From Pandoraea bronchicola (GTDB lineage: Bacteria; Pseudomonadota; Gammaproteobacteria; Burkholderiales; Burkholderiaceae), in NCBI RefSeq assembly GCF_902459805.1, contig NZ_CABPST010000001.1, forward strand, positions 913,861 to 977,860: a stretch of DNA of 64,000 nt, in the 5' to 3' direction. A program made the translations under genes and the position numbers. How positions within the stretch are numbered: the first letter of the stretch is position 1; every line of letters begins with the position of its first letter. Positions 1-8,241 of this stretch are shown here, in pieces. The notes beneath the pieces are model-generated. The model was not told the DNA's origin and searched no databases. It saw only the letters and a program-made list of their open reading frames with translations.

Positions 1-52
1 CTTCGGCCCCCGTCCAGCGCGACCCGGCCGTCATTTCAGGGAGACGATGCAC

Positions 53-1618
53 ATGGCTGACGCCGCCACTGCAAACGCCACCGCCGCGCCGCAGGGGGCG
101 CCGCTGACCGGTGCGCGACTGGCGATTCTCACGATAGGCCTCGCACTGGGCACCTTCATGGAGGTGCTGGACACATCCATCGCCAACGTTGCGGTGCCAA
201 CCATCGCGGGAAGCGTGGGGGTGTCGAATAGTCAGGGCACGTGGGTCATCAGCTCGTATGCGGTGGCCGCAGCCATCGCTGTGCCGCTCACGGGATGGCT
301 GGCACGACGCGTTGGCGAAGCGAAATTGTTCGTGTCTTCGGTCACGGCATTCACGGTGGCGTCGATGCTCTGCGGCCTGGCGCCCAACATGGAAGCGCTC
401 GTCTTCTTCCGCTTGCTGCAGGGTCTGGTGTCGGGCCCGATGGTGCCGCTCTCGCAAACCATTCTGCTGCGAAGCTTTCCCGAGAAAAAACGCGGTCTCG
501 CGCTCGGGCTGTGGGCCATGACCGTGATCGTCGCGCCGATCTTCGGCCCCGTCGTAGGGGGATGGATTACGGATAACTACACATGGCCGTGGATCTTCTA
601 CATCAATGTGCCCGTCGGGATCTTCTCGGCGGTGTCCTGTTTCCTCTTGTTGCGCGGACACGAAACGAAGACACAAAAGCTGTCCATCGATCTCATCGGT
701 CTGGCGCTGCTGGCCATCGGCGTGGGGTCCTTGCAGATGATGCTCGACCTCGGCAAAGATCGCGACTGGTTCAACAACAGCCTGATCGTCACGCTGGCGC
801 TCACCGCCGCGATCTGCCTGTCGTTCCTGATCCTGTGGGAGCTGACATCGGATAAACCCATCGTCGACCTGACGCTGTTCAGGGACCGCAACTTCGCGTT
901 GGGTGTCGTGGTGATTTCGTTCGGCTTCATGACGTTCTTCGCCTCGGTGGTCATCTTCCCCCTGTGGCTGCAAACGGTGATGGATTACACGGCGGGCAAA
1001 GCCGGGTTGGCGACCGCCCCGGTCGGTCTGTTGGCGCTCGTACTCTCACCGCTCATCGGGCAGAACATGGACCGGCTGAACCTGCGCGCGGTGGCCTCGT
1101 TCGCGTTTTTCGTGTTCGCCGGGGTGTCGTTCTGGAATTCGCACTTCGCGCTGAATCTCTCGTTCGCGAAGGTCATCGAGCCCCGGCTCATTCAGGGCAT
1201 CGGTATCGCGTGCTTTTTCGTGCCCGTGACCACCATCACGCTCTCCAGCATTTCGGACGATCGCCTCGCGGCGGCCTCCGGTCTGTCGAACTTCTTCCGC
1301 ACGCTTTCGGGCGCCATCGGCACCGCCGTCAGTACAACGATGTGGGAAGACCGTGCGATCTACCATCACGCGCGGCTCGCCGAGAACCTCACCCCCTATT
1401 CCGACGCTACGACCAGCTACCTCGACCAGTTGCGTCAGGGACTGGGCCTCGCGAATGGTGCGGACTTTGGCGTACTCAACGACCTTGTCACACGCCAGTC
1501 CTTCATGCTGGCCACGAACGACGTCTTTCACCTGTCGGGATATGTCTTTCTTGCCATGGCGGCACTCGTCTGGCTGACCAAGCCCAAGCGTGGCGCCAAG
1601 GCCGCAGTTGGCCACTGA
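53..1618 (+). CDS. DHA2-family MFS multidrug exporter (EmrB/QacA type)
   Basis: About 521 residues of alternating hydrophobic segments, the length and pattern of the 14-helix DHA2 drug:H+ antiporters of the inner membrane. Near the N-terminus is LDTSIANVAVPTIAG, the family motif at the first helix, and further on APIFGPVVGGWI matches the antiporter motif C. An ATG also occurs at 47, but the AGGGAG at 38-43 is only 3 nt from it and 9 nt from the ATG at 53, so 53 is preferred. In Gram-negatives such proteins work with an EmrA-type periplasmic adaptor and an outer-membrane channel; the gene is near the left edge, so these could lie just outside. The substrate cannot be read from the sequence. 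Confidence 0.93.
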   Translation: MADAATANATAAPQGAPLTGARLAILTIGLALGTFMEVLDTSIANVAVPTIAGSVGVSNSQGTWVISSYAVAAAIAVPLTGWLARRVGEAKLFVSSVTAFTVASMLCGLAPNMEALVFFRLLQGLVSGPMVPLSQTILLRSFPEKKRGLALGLWAMTVIVAPIFGPVVGGWITDNYTWPWIFYINVPVGIFSAVSCFLLLRGHETKTQKLSIDLIGLALLAIGVGSLQMMLDLGKDRDWFNNSLIVTLALTAAICLSFLILWELTSDKPIVDLTLFRDRNFALGVVVISFGFMTFFASVVIFPLWLQTVMDYTAGKAGLATAPVGLLALVLSPLIGQNMDRLNLRAVASFAFFVFAGVSFWNSHFALNLSFAKVIEPRLIQGIGIACFFVPVTTITLSSISDDRLAAASGLSNFFRTLSGAIGTAVSTTMWEDRAIYHHARLAENLTPYSDATTSYLDQLRQGLGLANGADFGVLNDLVTRQSFMLATNDVFHLSGYVFLAMAALVWLTKPKRGAKAAVGH

Positions 1619-1750
1619 CGCCCGCGTTCCCCGGCCGGCCGAGACGATCGTTCCAGAAAAGCAACAATACTTTTCGGCTTTCAGGCTTCTGGTCGTCACA
1701 GCCGGGAGCTACCATGCCGTATTGCGCTAATTCGCCAACAGGGGCCCGGC

Positions 1751-2698
1751 ATGCTGTTCGATCTGATCGCCCGCTACGGGCTCTGGCTTGTCTTTCTGAA
1801 TATCTTCGGACAGGCGCTGGGGTTGCCGTTGCCGGCATATCCCACGCTCATTGTCACGGCGTCGACGTCGCTTTTCCCGGCGGTGGCGATCGTCGGCCTC
1901 GCGGTGTTCGCCGCGCTGCTGGGTGACGTCCTCTGGTTTCTCGCCGGACGACGCTACGGCCACCATATCCTTCGGCTGATGTGCCGCCTGTCGATCTCGC
2001 CCGATACGTGCGTGAGCCGCACGGAAGGCTCGATGGGCCGTTATGGCGTGCGAGTGCTGATGTTTGCGCGCTTCGTGCCGGGACTCTCGGCCGTGTCGGT
2101 GCCGATGGCAGGTGCGCTCGGGGTGTCCTGGCGCACGTTCCTGATGTACGACGCCATGGGTGCGGTGCTCTGGTCCGGTGTCGCCGTGGCGCTCGGGTTC
2201 GGCTTCGCGTCGCACATCGTGGCCGTGCTCGACGCCTTCGATACGCTCGGCCGGGGGGTGCTGTGGCTGGTCGCGCTTGTCTTCGTGCTGTATCTGCTCA
2301 ACCGGTGGCTCAATCGTTACCGCCTGCTGCGTTCGCTGCGCATGGCGCGTATCGGCGTTCAGACGCTGGAAGCATGGATGAAGGACGAAGTGACGCCGGT
2401 CGTGATCGACGTGCGCTCGGCCGCTCGCCGGGCGGTCGATCCGTTCACGATTCCCGGCTCGCTCGCGATCGAACCGGACGAAATCGCAGAAAAGTTGCGA
2501 GACATTCCCCGCGATCGCCGGGTCGTGGTGTTTTGCGCCTGTCCGAACGAAGTGACGGCTGCCCGCCTGGCGCAACAACTGCGGCAACAGGGCTTCACCG
2601 ACGTGCGTCCGCTGCTTGGCGGCCTCGACGCCTGGCGAGATGCCGGCTACTCGGTTCAGAAGATCGATGGCTTCGACATGCTCGTCCCGGCACATTGA
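1751..2698 (+). CDS. DedA-family membrane protein fused to a C-terminal rhodanese domain
   Basis: Residues about 1-185 are a DedA/SNARE-associated membrane module with several hydrophobic segments and the family's conserved stretch around ARFVPGLSAVSVPMAG (106-120). Residues about 205-310 form a rhodanese domain: VIDVRS at 218-223, an active-site loop FCACPNE with Cys262 and Cys264, and GGLDAW at 290-295. DedA proteins act in undecaprenyl-phosphate or lipid flipping and membrane homeostasis. The rhodanese end would face the cytoplasm or periplasm and could bind or transfer sulfur, but the real substrate is unknown. The gene stands alone between the exporter and a convergent MarR gene. Family assignment is firm; the function of the fusion is not. 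Confidence 0.9.
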   Translation: MLFDLIARYGLWLVFLNIFGQALGLPLPAYPTLIVTASTSLFPAVAIVGLAVFAALLGDVLWFLAGRRYGHHILRLMCRLSISPDTCVSRTEGSMGRYGVRVLMFARFVPGLSAVSVPMAGALGVSWRTFLMYDAMGAVLWSGVAVALGFGFASHIVAVLDAFDTLGRGVLWLVALVFVLYLLNRWLNRYRLLRSLRMARIGVQTLEAWMKDEVTPVVIDVRSAARRAVDPFTIPGSLAIEPDEIAEKLRDIPRDRRVVVFCACPNEVTAARLAQQLRQQGFTDVRPLLGGLDAWRDAGYSVQKIDGFDMLVPAH

Positions 2699-2737
2699 TC
2701 TTCAGCAGCTGGCGCAATCGATTGCGCACCACTCAAT

Positions 2738-2769
2738 GACGCGCGCGTATCCGTAAGGGCGCGCGCGTC
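2738..2769 (+). terminator. Hairpin after the DedA-rhodanese gene
   Basis: Ten-bp perfect stem GACGCGCGCG (2738-2747) / CGCGCGCGTC (2760-2769) with a 12-nt loop, followed by a weak TTGCTTT tail. It lies between two convergent genes and probably ends the + transcript. Confidence 0.6.
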
Positions 2770-2779
2770 TTGCTTTGGA

Positions 2780-3253
2780 TCACGTCTCGTTGAGGGTGTC
2801 GCGAAGCTGGAGGAGCAGCGTGCGCAAGGTCTTTTGCGCGGCATCGGATTGCCCGGTGATGGCCTGCACTTGCGCAGGCACCTGACGCGCCTCTCGACGC
2901 AGGTTCACCCCCCGCGAGGTCAAGTCGATGAACACCTGACGTTCGTCCGCTTCGCCACGACGACGCGTCAAAAGCCCCATGGTTTCCAGTCTTTTCAGCA
3001 ATGGCGTGAGCGTGCCGGAATCGAGTCCGAGGCGTGCGCCAAGCTGATTGACAGCGATGTCGTCCTGCTCCCAAAGCACGACCATCGCAAGATACTGCGA
3101 GTACGTCAGTCCGAGTCTGTCGAGCATCGGCTTGTGTGCTTTTGTCATCGCAAGCGATGCAGAGTACAACGCGAAACCCAACTGCTCTTCTAGACGCACG
3201 GGCGATTTTTGTGCGGCTTTTTTGCTTACTGCCATTCGGGTATTACTTTTCAA
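2780..3253 (-). CDS. MarR-family regulator, OhrR-like but without the sensing cysteine
   Basis: A 157-residue winged-helix regulator. The N-terminal helix EEQLGFALYSASLAMTK, then LGLTYSQYLAMVVLWE and LDSGTLTPLLKRLE, are very close to the organic-peroxide sensor OhrR. In OhrR the reactive cysteine sits in the segment QLCFALY; here that position is glycine, and the whole protein has no cysteine at all. It therefore cannot sense peroxide by thiol oxidation as OhrR does. The longest reading starts at a TTG at 3253; an ATG at 3235 gives a 151-residue protein. No ohr gene is adjacent. It reads toward the DedA gene and away from the gene-poor stretch that holds the TTATCTGA motifs, so those may be its operators, though the nearest is almost 300 bp away. 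Confidence 0.9.
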   Translation of the reverse strand: MKSNTRMAVSKKAAQKSPVRLEEQLGFALYSASLAMTKAHKPMLDRLGLTYSQYLAMVVLWEQDDIAVNQLGARLGLDSGTLTPLLKRLETMGLLTRRRGEADERQVFIDLTSRGVNLRREARQVPAQVQAITGQSDAAQKTLRTLLLQLRDTLNET

Positions 3254-3540
3254 TTCCAGTTCGATTGCGCGTCATTCTATTTCACCGCGTGGAATGTGAC
3301 CAGTTCAATGGACGGATGGCAGGACTCGCGGGACAAGATATTTCGAGGGAAGGCGACACGGGCTGGGCGCACTGCACGAAACGACGCATTGGGGCAGAGA
3401 CAGCCGGCGCTAAGGGGCAGGGCGGATCGTTCGGGACGAACGGCCATCGGTGGACGAGATCATTCCCGATAGCCCGGCTCGCCCGCAAAAACGGCTGGGA
3501 ATACTGTGCTGACATGGTGCCCGGCCCCCGAAATTTACCT

Positions 3541-3559
3541 TTATCTGAATAACGTTCAG
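3541..3559. repeat. TTATCTGA hairpin motif, copy 1
   Basis: TTATCTGAATAACGTTCAG: conserved TTAT, then 5-bp arms CTGAA / TTCAG around a 5-nt loop. First of three copies in the region between the MarR and ClC genes. Confidence 0.6.
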
Positions 3560-3689
3560 AAAATGCCTTCGGTGACGGCTGCCGCCAAAACCTGATGTGA
3601 CGAAAACGCTGGGTGGGGTAAAACGCTGGCCGCGCCGCAAACCGTCGAATCGCGTGGCCGGACCGCTGTCATTGGCCCAGTAAATCACC

Positions 3690-3708
3690 TTATCTGAGCA
3701 CGCCTCAG
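3690..3708. repeat. TTATCTGA hairpin motif, copy 2
   Basis: TTATCTGAGCACGCCTCAG, arms CTGAG / CTCAG with a 5-nt loop, followed by TTTTT. The bases just before (CACC) resemble those before copy 1 (TACCT). Confidence 0.6.
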
Positions 3709-3890
3709 TTTTTCGAATGATATGGACGGCGTTGGCGGCGTTTGGGGAGTTACGCCAAGGCCAAGGCTGAATCCTGGCCGACGATGTGGCGTCTTCGGAT
3801 TCGCATCGTCAAACGGCCCTTCGTGTTCGATTCCGTCGGTGCCCGTTGCCGCGTCGTCGCTTCGACCAGAAACTCACGGTCAAAAATACG

Positions 3891-3909
3891 TTATCTGAGC
3901 TTTCCTCAG
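3891..3909. repeat. TTATCTGA hairpin motif, copy 3
   Basis: TTATCTGAGCTTTCCTCAG, arms CTGAG / CTCAG with a 5-nt loop, followed by TTTTT. It lies 63 bp before the chosen ClC start, inside what would be a 62-codon N-terminal extension, which argues against that extension being translated. Confidence 0.6.
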
Positions 3910-3971
3910 TTTTTGAGTTGCCAATCATCCGCCGGGTCGCCTGCTTTCAAAATAAGGCGCCGGTCGATACC

Positions 3972-5747
3972 ATGAGACCCAATTTCGATCACGACCGTCT
4001 TCTATCCGTGTCAGCAGTGTCCGCTTGGGCTAAATCGCCTGTCGTTGTGTGGGTGCGGCGCCAATTCGCACCGAACACCCTGCAAATCACGTTGCTGCTT
4101 GCCGGCATCGTCGGTCTGCTGGGGGCGTTGGCGACCGTGGCGTTTCGCGAAGCGCTCTCCGGGCTGCAATTCCTGCTCGCCGGACACCGCAGCGGCATGG
4201 TCGAGCTGGCACAGAACCTGAACTGGTGGCAGCGGTTGCTGCTGCCGACAGCGGGCGGCCTGATCGCCGGACTGATTCTGCAATACGCCACGTTGTGGGT
4301 GCCCAAGAAGGGCGCCGACGACTACATGGAAGCCATTGCCATCGGCACCGGTGTACTCAGCCTGCGCCAGACGCTCGTCAAAAGCCTGTCGTCGCTGTGC
4401 TCGGTGGCCTCGGGTGCGTCGATCGGCCGGGAAGGGCCGATGGTGCAGCTCGCCGCGATGTTTGCGTCGCTCGTCGGCCGCACGCTGGCGTTCCCGCCGG
4501 AGCGCCTGCGTCTGCTCGTGGCTTGCGGGGCGACAGCAGGGATCACGTCAGCCTATAACGCGCCGATTGCGGGTGCGCTGTTTATCTCGGAAATCGTCTA
4601 CGGCTCGATTTCCACGGCAACGCTCGGCCCGCTGATCGTAGCTTCGGTCATCGCGAACATCGTCATTCGCCAGTTCCTCGGCTACGAGGCGGTCTATCAG
4701 ATGCCGCGTTTCGACTTCGTTTCCGGCTGGGAAGTCTTCTTCTACGTGGGCCTCGGCATTCTCGCGGGCGTGCTCGCGCCGTTATTCCTGCGACTGCTCG
4801 ACACCGCCAAACAGCGCTTCGGCGAGCTGCCTGTGCCGCTGTTCCTGCGTTTGGCGACAGGCGGACTCGTGGTGGGCGTGCTGTCGCTGCAAGTGCCGCA
4901 GGTCTGGGGCAACGGATACAGCGTGGTCAACTCGATCCTGCACACCCACTGGGCCTGGCAGGCGCTCGCGATGGTGCTGGTGTTCAAGGTGCTGGCGACC
5001 GCTTCGTCGGCCGGCTCCGGCGCCGTGGGCGGCGTGTTCACACCGACGCTCTTCGTCGGCGCTGCGCTTGGCAGCCTTTATGGTCTGGCGATGAACGCAC
5101 TCGCCCCGGCGACCGCCTCGGTGGCCAGCAGCTACGCGGTGGTCGGTATGGGCGCATTTCTGGCGGCAACGACGTACGCGCCGCTGATGTCGATTCTGAT
5201 GATCTTCGAGATGACGCTGAGTTATCAGGTAGTGCTGCCCCTGATGCTGGCGTGCGTGACGGCCTATCTCACCGCTCAGACACTGCGCGCCGACTCGGTG
5301 TACGCGAAGTCGCTGCGGCGCAATCAGGTTGCCGGCCATTGGTTGTCGATGACGGGCGAGGGCAGCGAAATGCGCCTGTCGTCGCTGGCAGTGGACAACG
5401 ACGCCGTAGTGAGCGCCGCCGATACCTCGGAAGCCATCGGGGAACGCTTCATCGAGACCGGTTATCGCAACCTCGTGGTGCGTGCGCCGGACGGACGCCT
5501 CATCGGAACCCTCGACGCCGCGAACTGGTGGCAACGTCAGGCCACCGGCAAGCCGGAACTGTGGACGGAAGTCATTACGGCGCACAAAGCGCTCGATGGC
5601 GAGATGGCGCTGGTCAGCGCGCTGCGCGCCGCCGGCACGATGCACGCCGACTGGGTACCCGTGGCAGATGCACAAGGCAAGTGGCTGGGCGTCGTCTCGC
5701 TGCCGGCACTCATCGAGATCGTGACCAAAGCGCGAGGGGGCGAATGA
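3972..5747 (+). CDS. ClC-family chloride channel/transporter with C-terminal CBS region (ClcB-like)
   Basis: About 591 residues from the ATG at 3972. The selectivity-filter motif GREGP (152-156, with the gating glutamate) and AGSGAVGGVFTP (347-358) are intact. The usual GSGIPE segment is replaced by GADDYMEA (114-121), as I recall for ClcB-type proteins. After about residue 455 a soluble region resembling a CBS pair follows, likely binding nucleotides or sensing ionic strength. The frame is open upstream to 3786, but that extension is poor in helices, crosses repeat copy 3, and would make the protein unusually long, so 3972 is preferred. The stop overlaps the mnmC start (ATGA), implying translational coupling although the functions are unrelated. 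Confidence 0.92.
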   Translation: MRPNFDHDRLLSVSAVSAWAKSPVVVWVRRQFAPNTLQITLLLAGIVGLLGALATVAFREALSGLQFLLAGHRSGMVELAQNLNWWQRLLLPTAGGLIAGLILQYATLWVPKKGADDYMEAIAIGTGVLSLRQTLVKSLSSLCSVASGASIGREGPMVQLAAMFASLVGRTLAFPPERLRLLVACGATAGITSAYNAPIAGALFISEIVYGSISTATLGPLIVASVIANIVIRQFLGYEAVYQMPRFDFVSGWEVFFYVGLGILAGVLAPLFLRLLDTAKQRFGELPVPLFLRLATGGLVVGVLSLQVPQVWGNGYSVVNSILHTHWAWQALAMVLVFKVLATASSAGSGAVGGVFTPTLFVGAALGSLYGLAMNALAPATASVASSYAVVGMGAFLAATTYAPLMSILMIFEMTLSYQVVLPLMLACVTAYLTAQTLRADSVYAKSLRRNQVAGHWLSMTGEGSEMRLSSLAVDNDAVVSAADTSEAIGERFIETGYRNLVVRAPDGRLIGTLDAANWWQRQATGKPELWTEVITAHKALDGEMALVSALRAAGTMHADWVPVADAQGKWLGVVSLPALIEIVTKARGGE

Positions 5748-7750
5748 GTCATCGTCCGGGTCCGAGCCCCATTCAGCCGGCAGCGCCGGCAAGCGCTACG
5801 GATGGCACACCCTACTCGACGGTGTTCGACGACGTCTATCACAGCACGAACGGGGCACTCGGTCAGGCGCGGCACGTCTTTCTCGGCGGCAACGATCTTC
5901 CCGAGCGCTGGCGCGGGCGCGAGCAATTCGTGATCGTCGAAACCGGCTTCGGTCTGGGCCTGAATTTCCTCGCGACATGGGCCGCGTGGCGCGACGATCC
6001 GCAGCGTCCGGCGCGGTTGCATTTCGTGTCGGTGGAGAAGTTTCCGTTCCGTGCGCAGGATCTGCGGCGTGTCCTCGCGTCGATGCTCGTGTTGCCTGGC
6101 ATGACCGAGCTGGCCCCGCTAGTGCAGCGCCTGTGCGACCTGTGGCCGTCTCCGGTGGCGGGTTGGCACCGGCTGGAGGTGGCGCCCGGCGTGGTCCTGA
6201 GCGTCGGGTTCGGCGATTTTTTCGATTTGATGCCCTCGCTGCGGGCCGGCGCAGATGCCTTCTATCTCGACGGCTTCTCCCCGGCCAAGAATCCGGACAT
6301 GTGGACGCCGAACGTCTTCAAGACGCTCAGCCGTCTGGCGCGCGACGGGGCGACGCTATCCACCTATACCTCGGCCGGACAGGTGCGGCGCGATCTCATC
6401 GCCGCCGGCTTTGCGACGGCACGCCGGCCCGGTTATGGCTATAAGCGGCACATGCTTGCGGGCCATTACGCGCCGCCATACCGCATGCGACGCTACGATC
6501 CGCCCGCCGCGCCGCCGCCGCGCGCCCGTGAAGCCATTGTCGTCGGCGCCGGGATGGCGGGCACGGCGATGGCACGGCGGCTCATCGCTCGCGGCTGGCG
6601 TGTGCGTCTCTTCGAGCGGGCGCAGGCGCCGGGAACCGCGGCGTCGGGTAATCCGGCGGGTGTCTTCCACCCGCAACTCTCCGCGGACGACAACGTCTTG
6701 TCGCGCCTCACGCGCGCGGGGTTTCTGTACGCGCTCGCGCAGTGGAGAACGCTGCCAGGCGGACTGCCCGGACGTGCCGACGGCTTGCTGCAAGTCGCCA
6801 TGACCGCTGCGCAAGCGCAAGACATGCAGGAGCTTGTCGCCACGCACGAGTACCCGGAAACGTATGCGAAGTGGGTCGACGAGACCCAGGCGTCCGCTCT
6901 GGCCGGGGAAACGCTCGCGCATGGCGGCATCTGGTATCCGGAAGGCGGCTGGCTCGCACCGGCTATGCTGTGCCGCGCTGAACTGGTGGCTGCGGGCCCG
7001 TCGCTCGACGCGCGCTATGGCGTTGCCGTGGAGCGGCTCGAACAACGCGATGGCCGCTGGGCCGCGCTCGATGAGGCTGGCCGGGTGCTCGCCGAGGCCG
7101 ACGTCGCGGTCGTGACGGCCGCCGACGTCTCACAAAAATTGCTCGCCCCGCATCTCACGCCAGCGTTCTTGCCCGTCAAACGAGTGCGCGGCCAGTTGAC
7201 CTTTCTGCCGCCCGACACGTTGCCCGGCTTGCGCGTACCGGTCTGCGGCGACGGCTATGTCGCACCGTCGCCGTTGGGCGGTGCCGGGCCGATCACCGGC
7301 GCGACGTACGGCTTCGACGATCCGGCAGAGGATGTGCGTGTCACCGACCATCAAGCCAATTTGCGCCGTCTTGCCGCGCTACTGCCGGCGCACGCCGATC
7401 GCTTCGGCGACGCGGGACTGGCCAGCGAAAGCGCCGCCGCCGAGCTTGGGGGACGCACGGCATTCCGCACGTTGATGCCCGACCGTCTTCCAATGGCCGG
7501 GCAACTGCCCGACATGGCCGCCATCGAGCCGCAGCGACGACGGTTGACCGGGGGGCACCTGCGGGACCTGCCGCGCCTGGAAGGCCTGTACGCGAGCTTT
7601 GCGTTCGGTTCTCGGGGACTGGTGTTCGCATCGTTGTGCGCGGAACTGGTCGCCAGCCAGATCGAAGGCGAGCCGTGGCCAATCGGCGCCGATCTGGCCG
7701 ATGCCATCGATCCCGCCCGCTACCTGATGCACGCGCTACGCAAAGGCTGA
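5744..7750 (+). CDS. mnmC: Bifunctional tRNA 5-methylaminomethyl-2-thiouridine biosynthesis protein MnmC
   Basis: From the ATG at 5744 the protein has 668 residues, the same length as E. coli MnmC. The N-terminal half is the SAM-dependent methyltransferase, with ETGFGLGLNFLATW as the SAM-binding loop and YLDGFSPAKNPDMW as the catalytic segment. The C-terminal half is the FAD-dependent oxidoreductase, opening with VVGAGMAGTAMARRL and containing ASGNPAGVFHPQLS. It converts cmnm5s2U34 to nm5s2U34 and then to mnm5s2U34 in the tRNA wobble position. The frame continues upstream inside the ClC gene but that part is an out-of-frame shadow. The start overlaps the ClC stop by 4 nt. Confidence 0.97.
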   Translation: MSHRPGPSPIQPAAPASATDGTPYSTVFDDVYHSTNGALGQARHVFLGGNDLPERWRGREQFVIVETGFGLGLNFLATWAAWRDDPQRPARLHFVSVEKFPFRAQDLRRVLASMLVLPGMTELAPLVQRLCDLWPSPVAGWHRLEVAPGVVLSVGFGDFFDLMPSLRAGADAFYLDGFSPAKNPDMWTPNVFKTLSRLARDGATLSTYTSAGQVRRDLIAAGFATARRPGYGYKRHMLAGHYAPPYRMRRYDPPAAPPPRAREAIVVGAGMAGTAMARRLIARGWRVRLFERAQAPGTAASGNPAGVFHPQLSADDNVLSRLTRAGFLYALAQWRTLPGGLPGRADGLLQVAMTAAQAQDMQELVATHEYPETYAKWVDETQASALAGETLAHGGIWYPEGGWLAPAMLCRAELVAAGPSLDARYGVAVERLEQRDGRWAALDEAGRVLAEADVAVVTAADVSQKLLAPHLTPAFLPVKRVRGQLTFLPPDTLPGLRVPVCGDGYVAPSPLGGAGPITGATYGFDDPAEDVRVTDHQANLRRLAALLPAHADRFGDAGLASESAAAELGGRTAFRTLMPDRLPMAGQLPDMAAIEPQRRRLTGGHLRDLPRLEGLYASFAFGSRGLVFASLCAELVASQIEGEPWPIGADLADAIDPARYLMHALRKG

Positions 7751-7753
7751 CGG

Positions 7754-7771
7754 CGCGGGCTTCGCCCCGCG
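7754..7771 (+). terminator. Hairpin just after mnmC
   Basis: Stem CGCGGG (7754-7759) / CCCGCG (7766-7771), loop CTTCGC, directly after the stop codon. There is no T-run, so it may stabilise the mRNA end or assist Rho rather than terminate by itself. Confidence 0.35.
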
Positions 7772-7906
7772 TCCCGCTCGTCGCCCGGCATTCCGGATCG
7801 CCAGCCAACACTCACCACGGCCGTTATTCGCGTCTCCCGCATCTCCGTGGGGATGCGCGCATGCCGTCGTTCTCCGAAAATAAGCGACGCCTCAATAATT
7901 CGAATC

Positions 7907-7942
7907 TGACCCTATAGGGGTCAAAAGCCCGCCTCAGGCGGG
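7907..7942 (-). terminator. Two back-to-back palindromes; terminator-like on the minus strand
   Basis: TGACCCTATAGGGGTCA (7907-7923) is a near-perfect palindrome. It is followed by CCCGCC-TCA-GGCGGG (7928-7942). Read on the minus strand, the second hairpin is followed by CTTTTG, as in an intrinsic terminator. No minus-strand gene ends here, so this may end a small RNA from 7943-8240 or be a remnant. The rest of 7772-8241 (about 470 bp) holds no convincing gene. Confidence 0.4.
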
Positions 7943-8241
7943 GTGCGACGCGCCCGAGGCGCTTGCCCCCGTACGTTCCGGCCGTCGCCCGGTATTTGGC
8001 GCCCAGCGCCTCCCATCCCGCATGTCCGGCAGCGCGGAGAACCTCGACTGCGCCGGTCTCCCTACGCGGCGGCCGTACCGCCATCGTGACGGCCGTTTGA
8101 AATCGCCTGAAACCGAGTGTGGCAAAATGAACCCAACCCTTCGGGTTCGTCGCGCATTTGTCCTTCATCTGCAACCCCGCGCGCGACTTCTTTTCCTTTT
8201 CACCACTTGATGCGCCGTCAAGCGGCGCAAAGCGAGCATTA

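Larger units (their letters stand above)
3254..3971. other. 718-bp divergent intergenic region without a convincing gene
   Basis: Open frames here have poor codon use and no recognisable product. The only clear structure is three spaced copies of a small inverted-repeat motif (listed separately). The region separates the MarR gene from the ClC gene and probably holds both promoters. Confidence 0.6.

Noticed and set aside
5252-5743. N-terminal extension of MnmC into the ClC gene
   Set aside because: The ATG at 5744 gives exactly the E. coli MnmC length; the extension is a shadow of ClC.
7943-8240. RNase P RNA, SRP RNA or 6S RNA on the minus strand
   Set aside because: The terminator is suggestive, but none of the conserved core sequences I know for these RNAs could be found.
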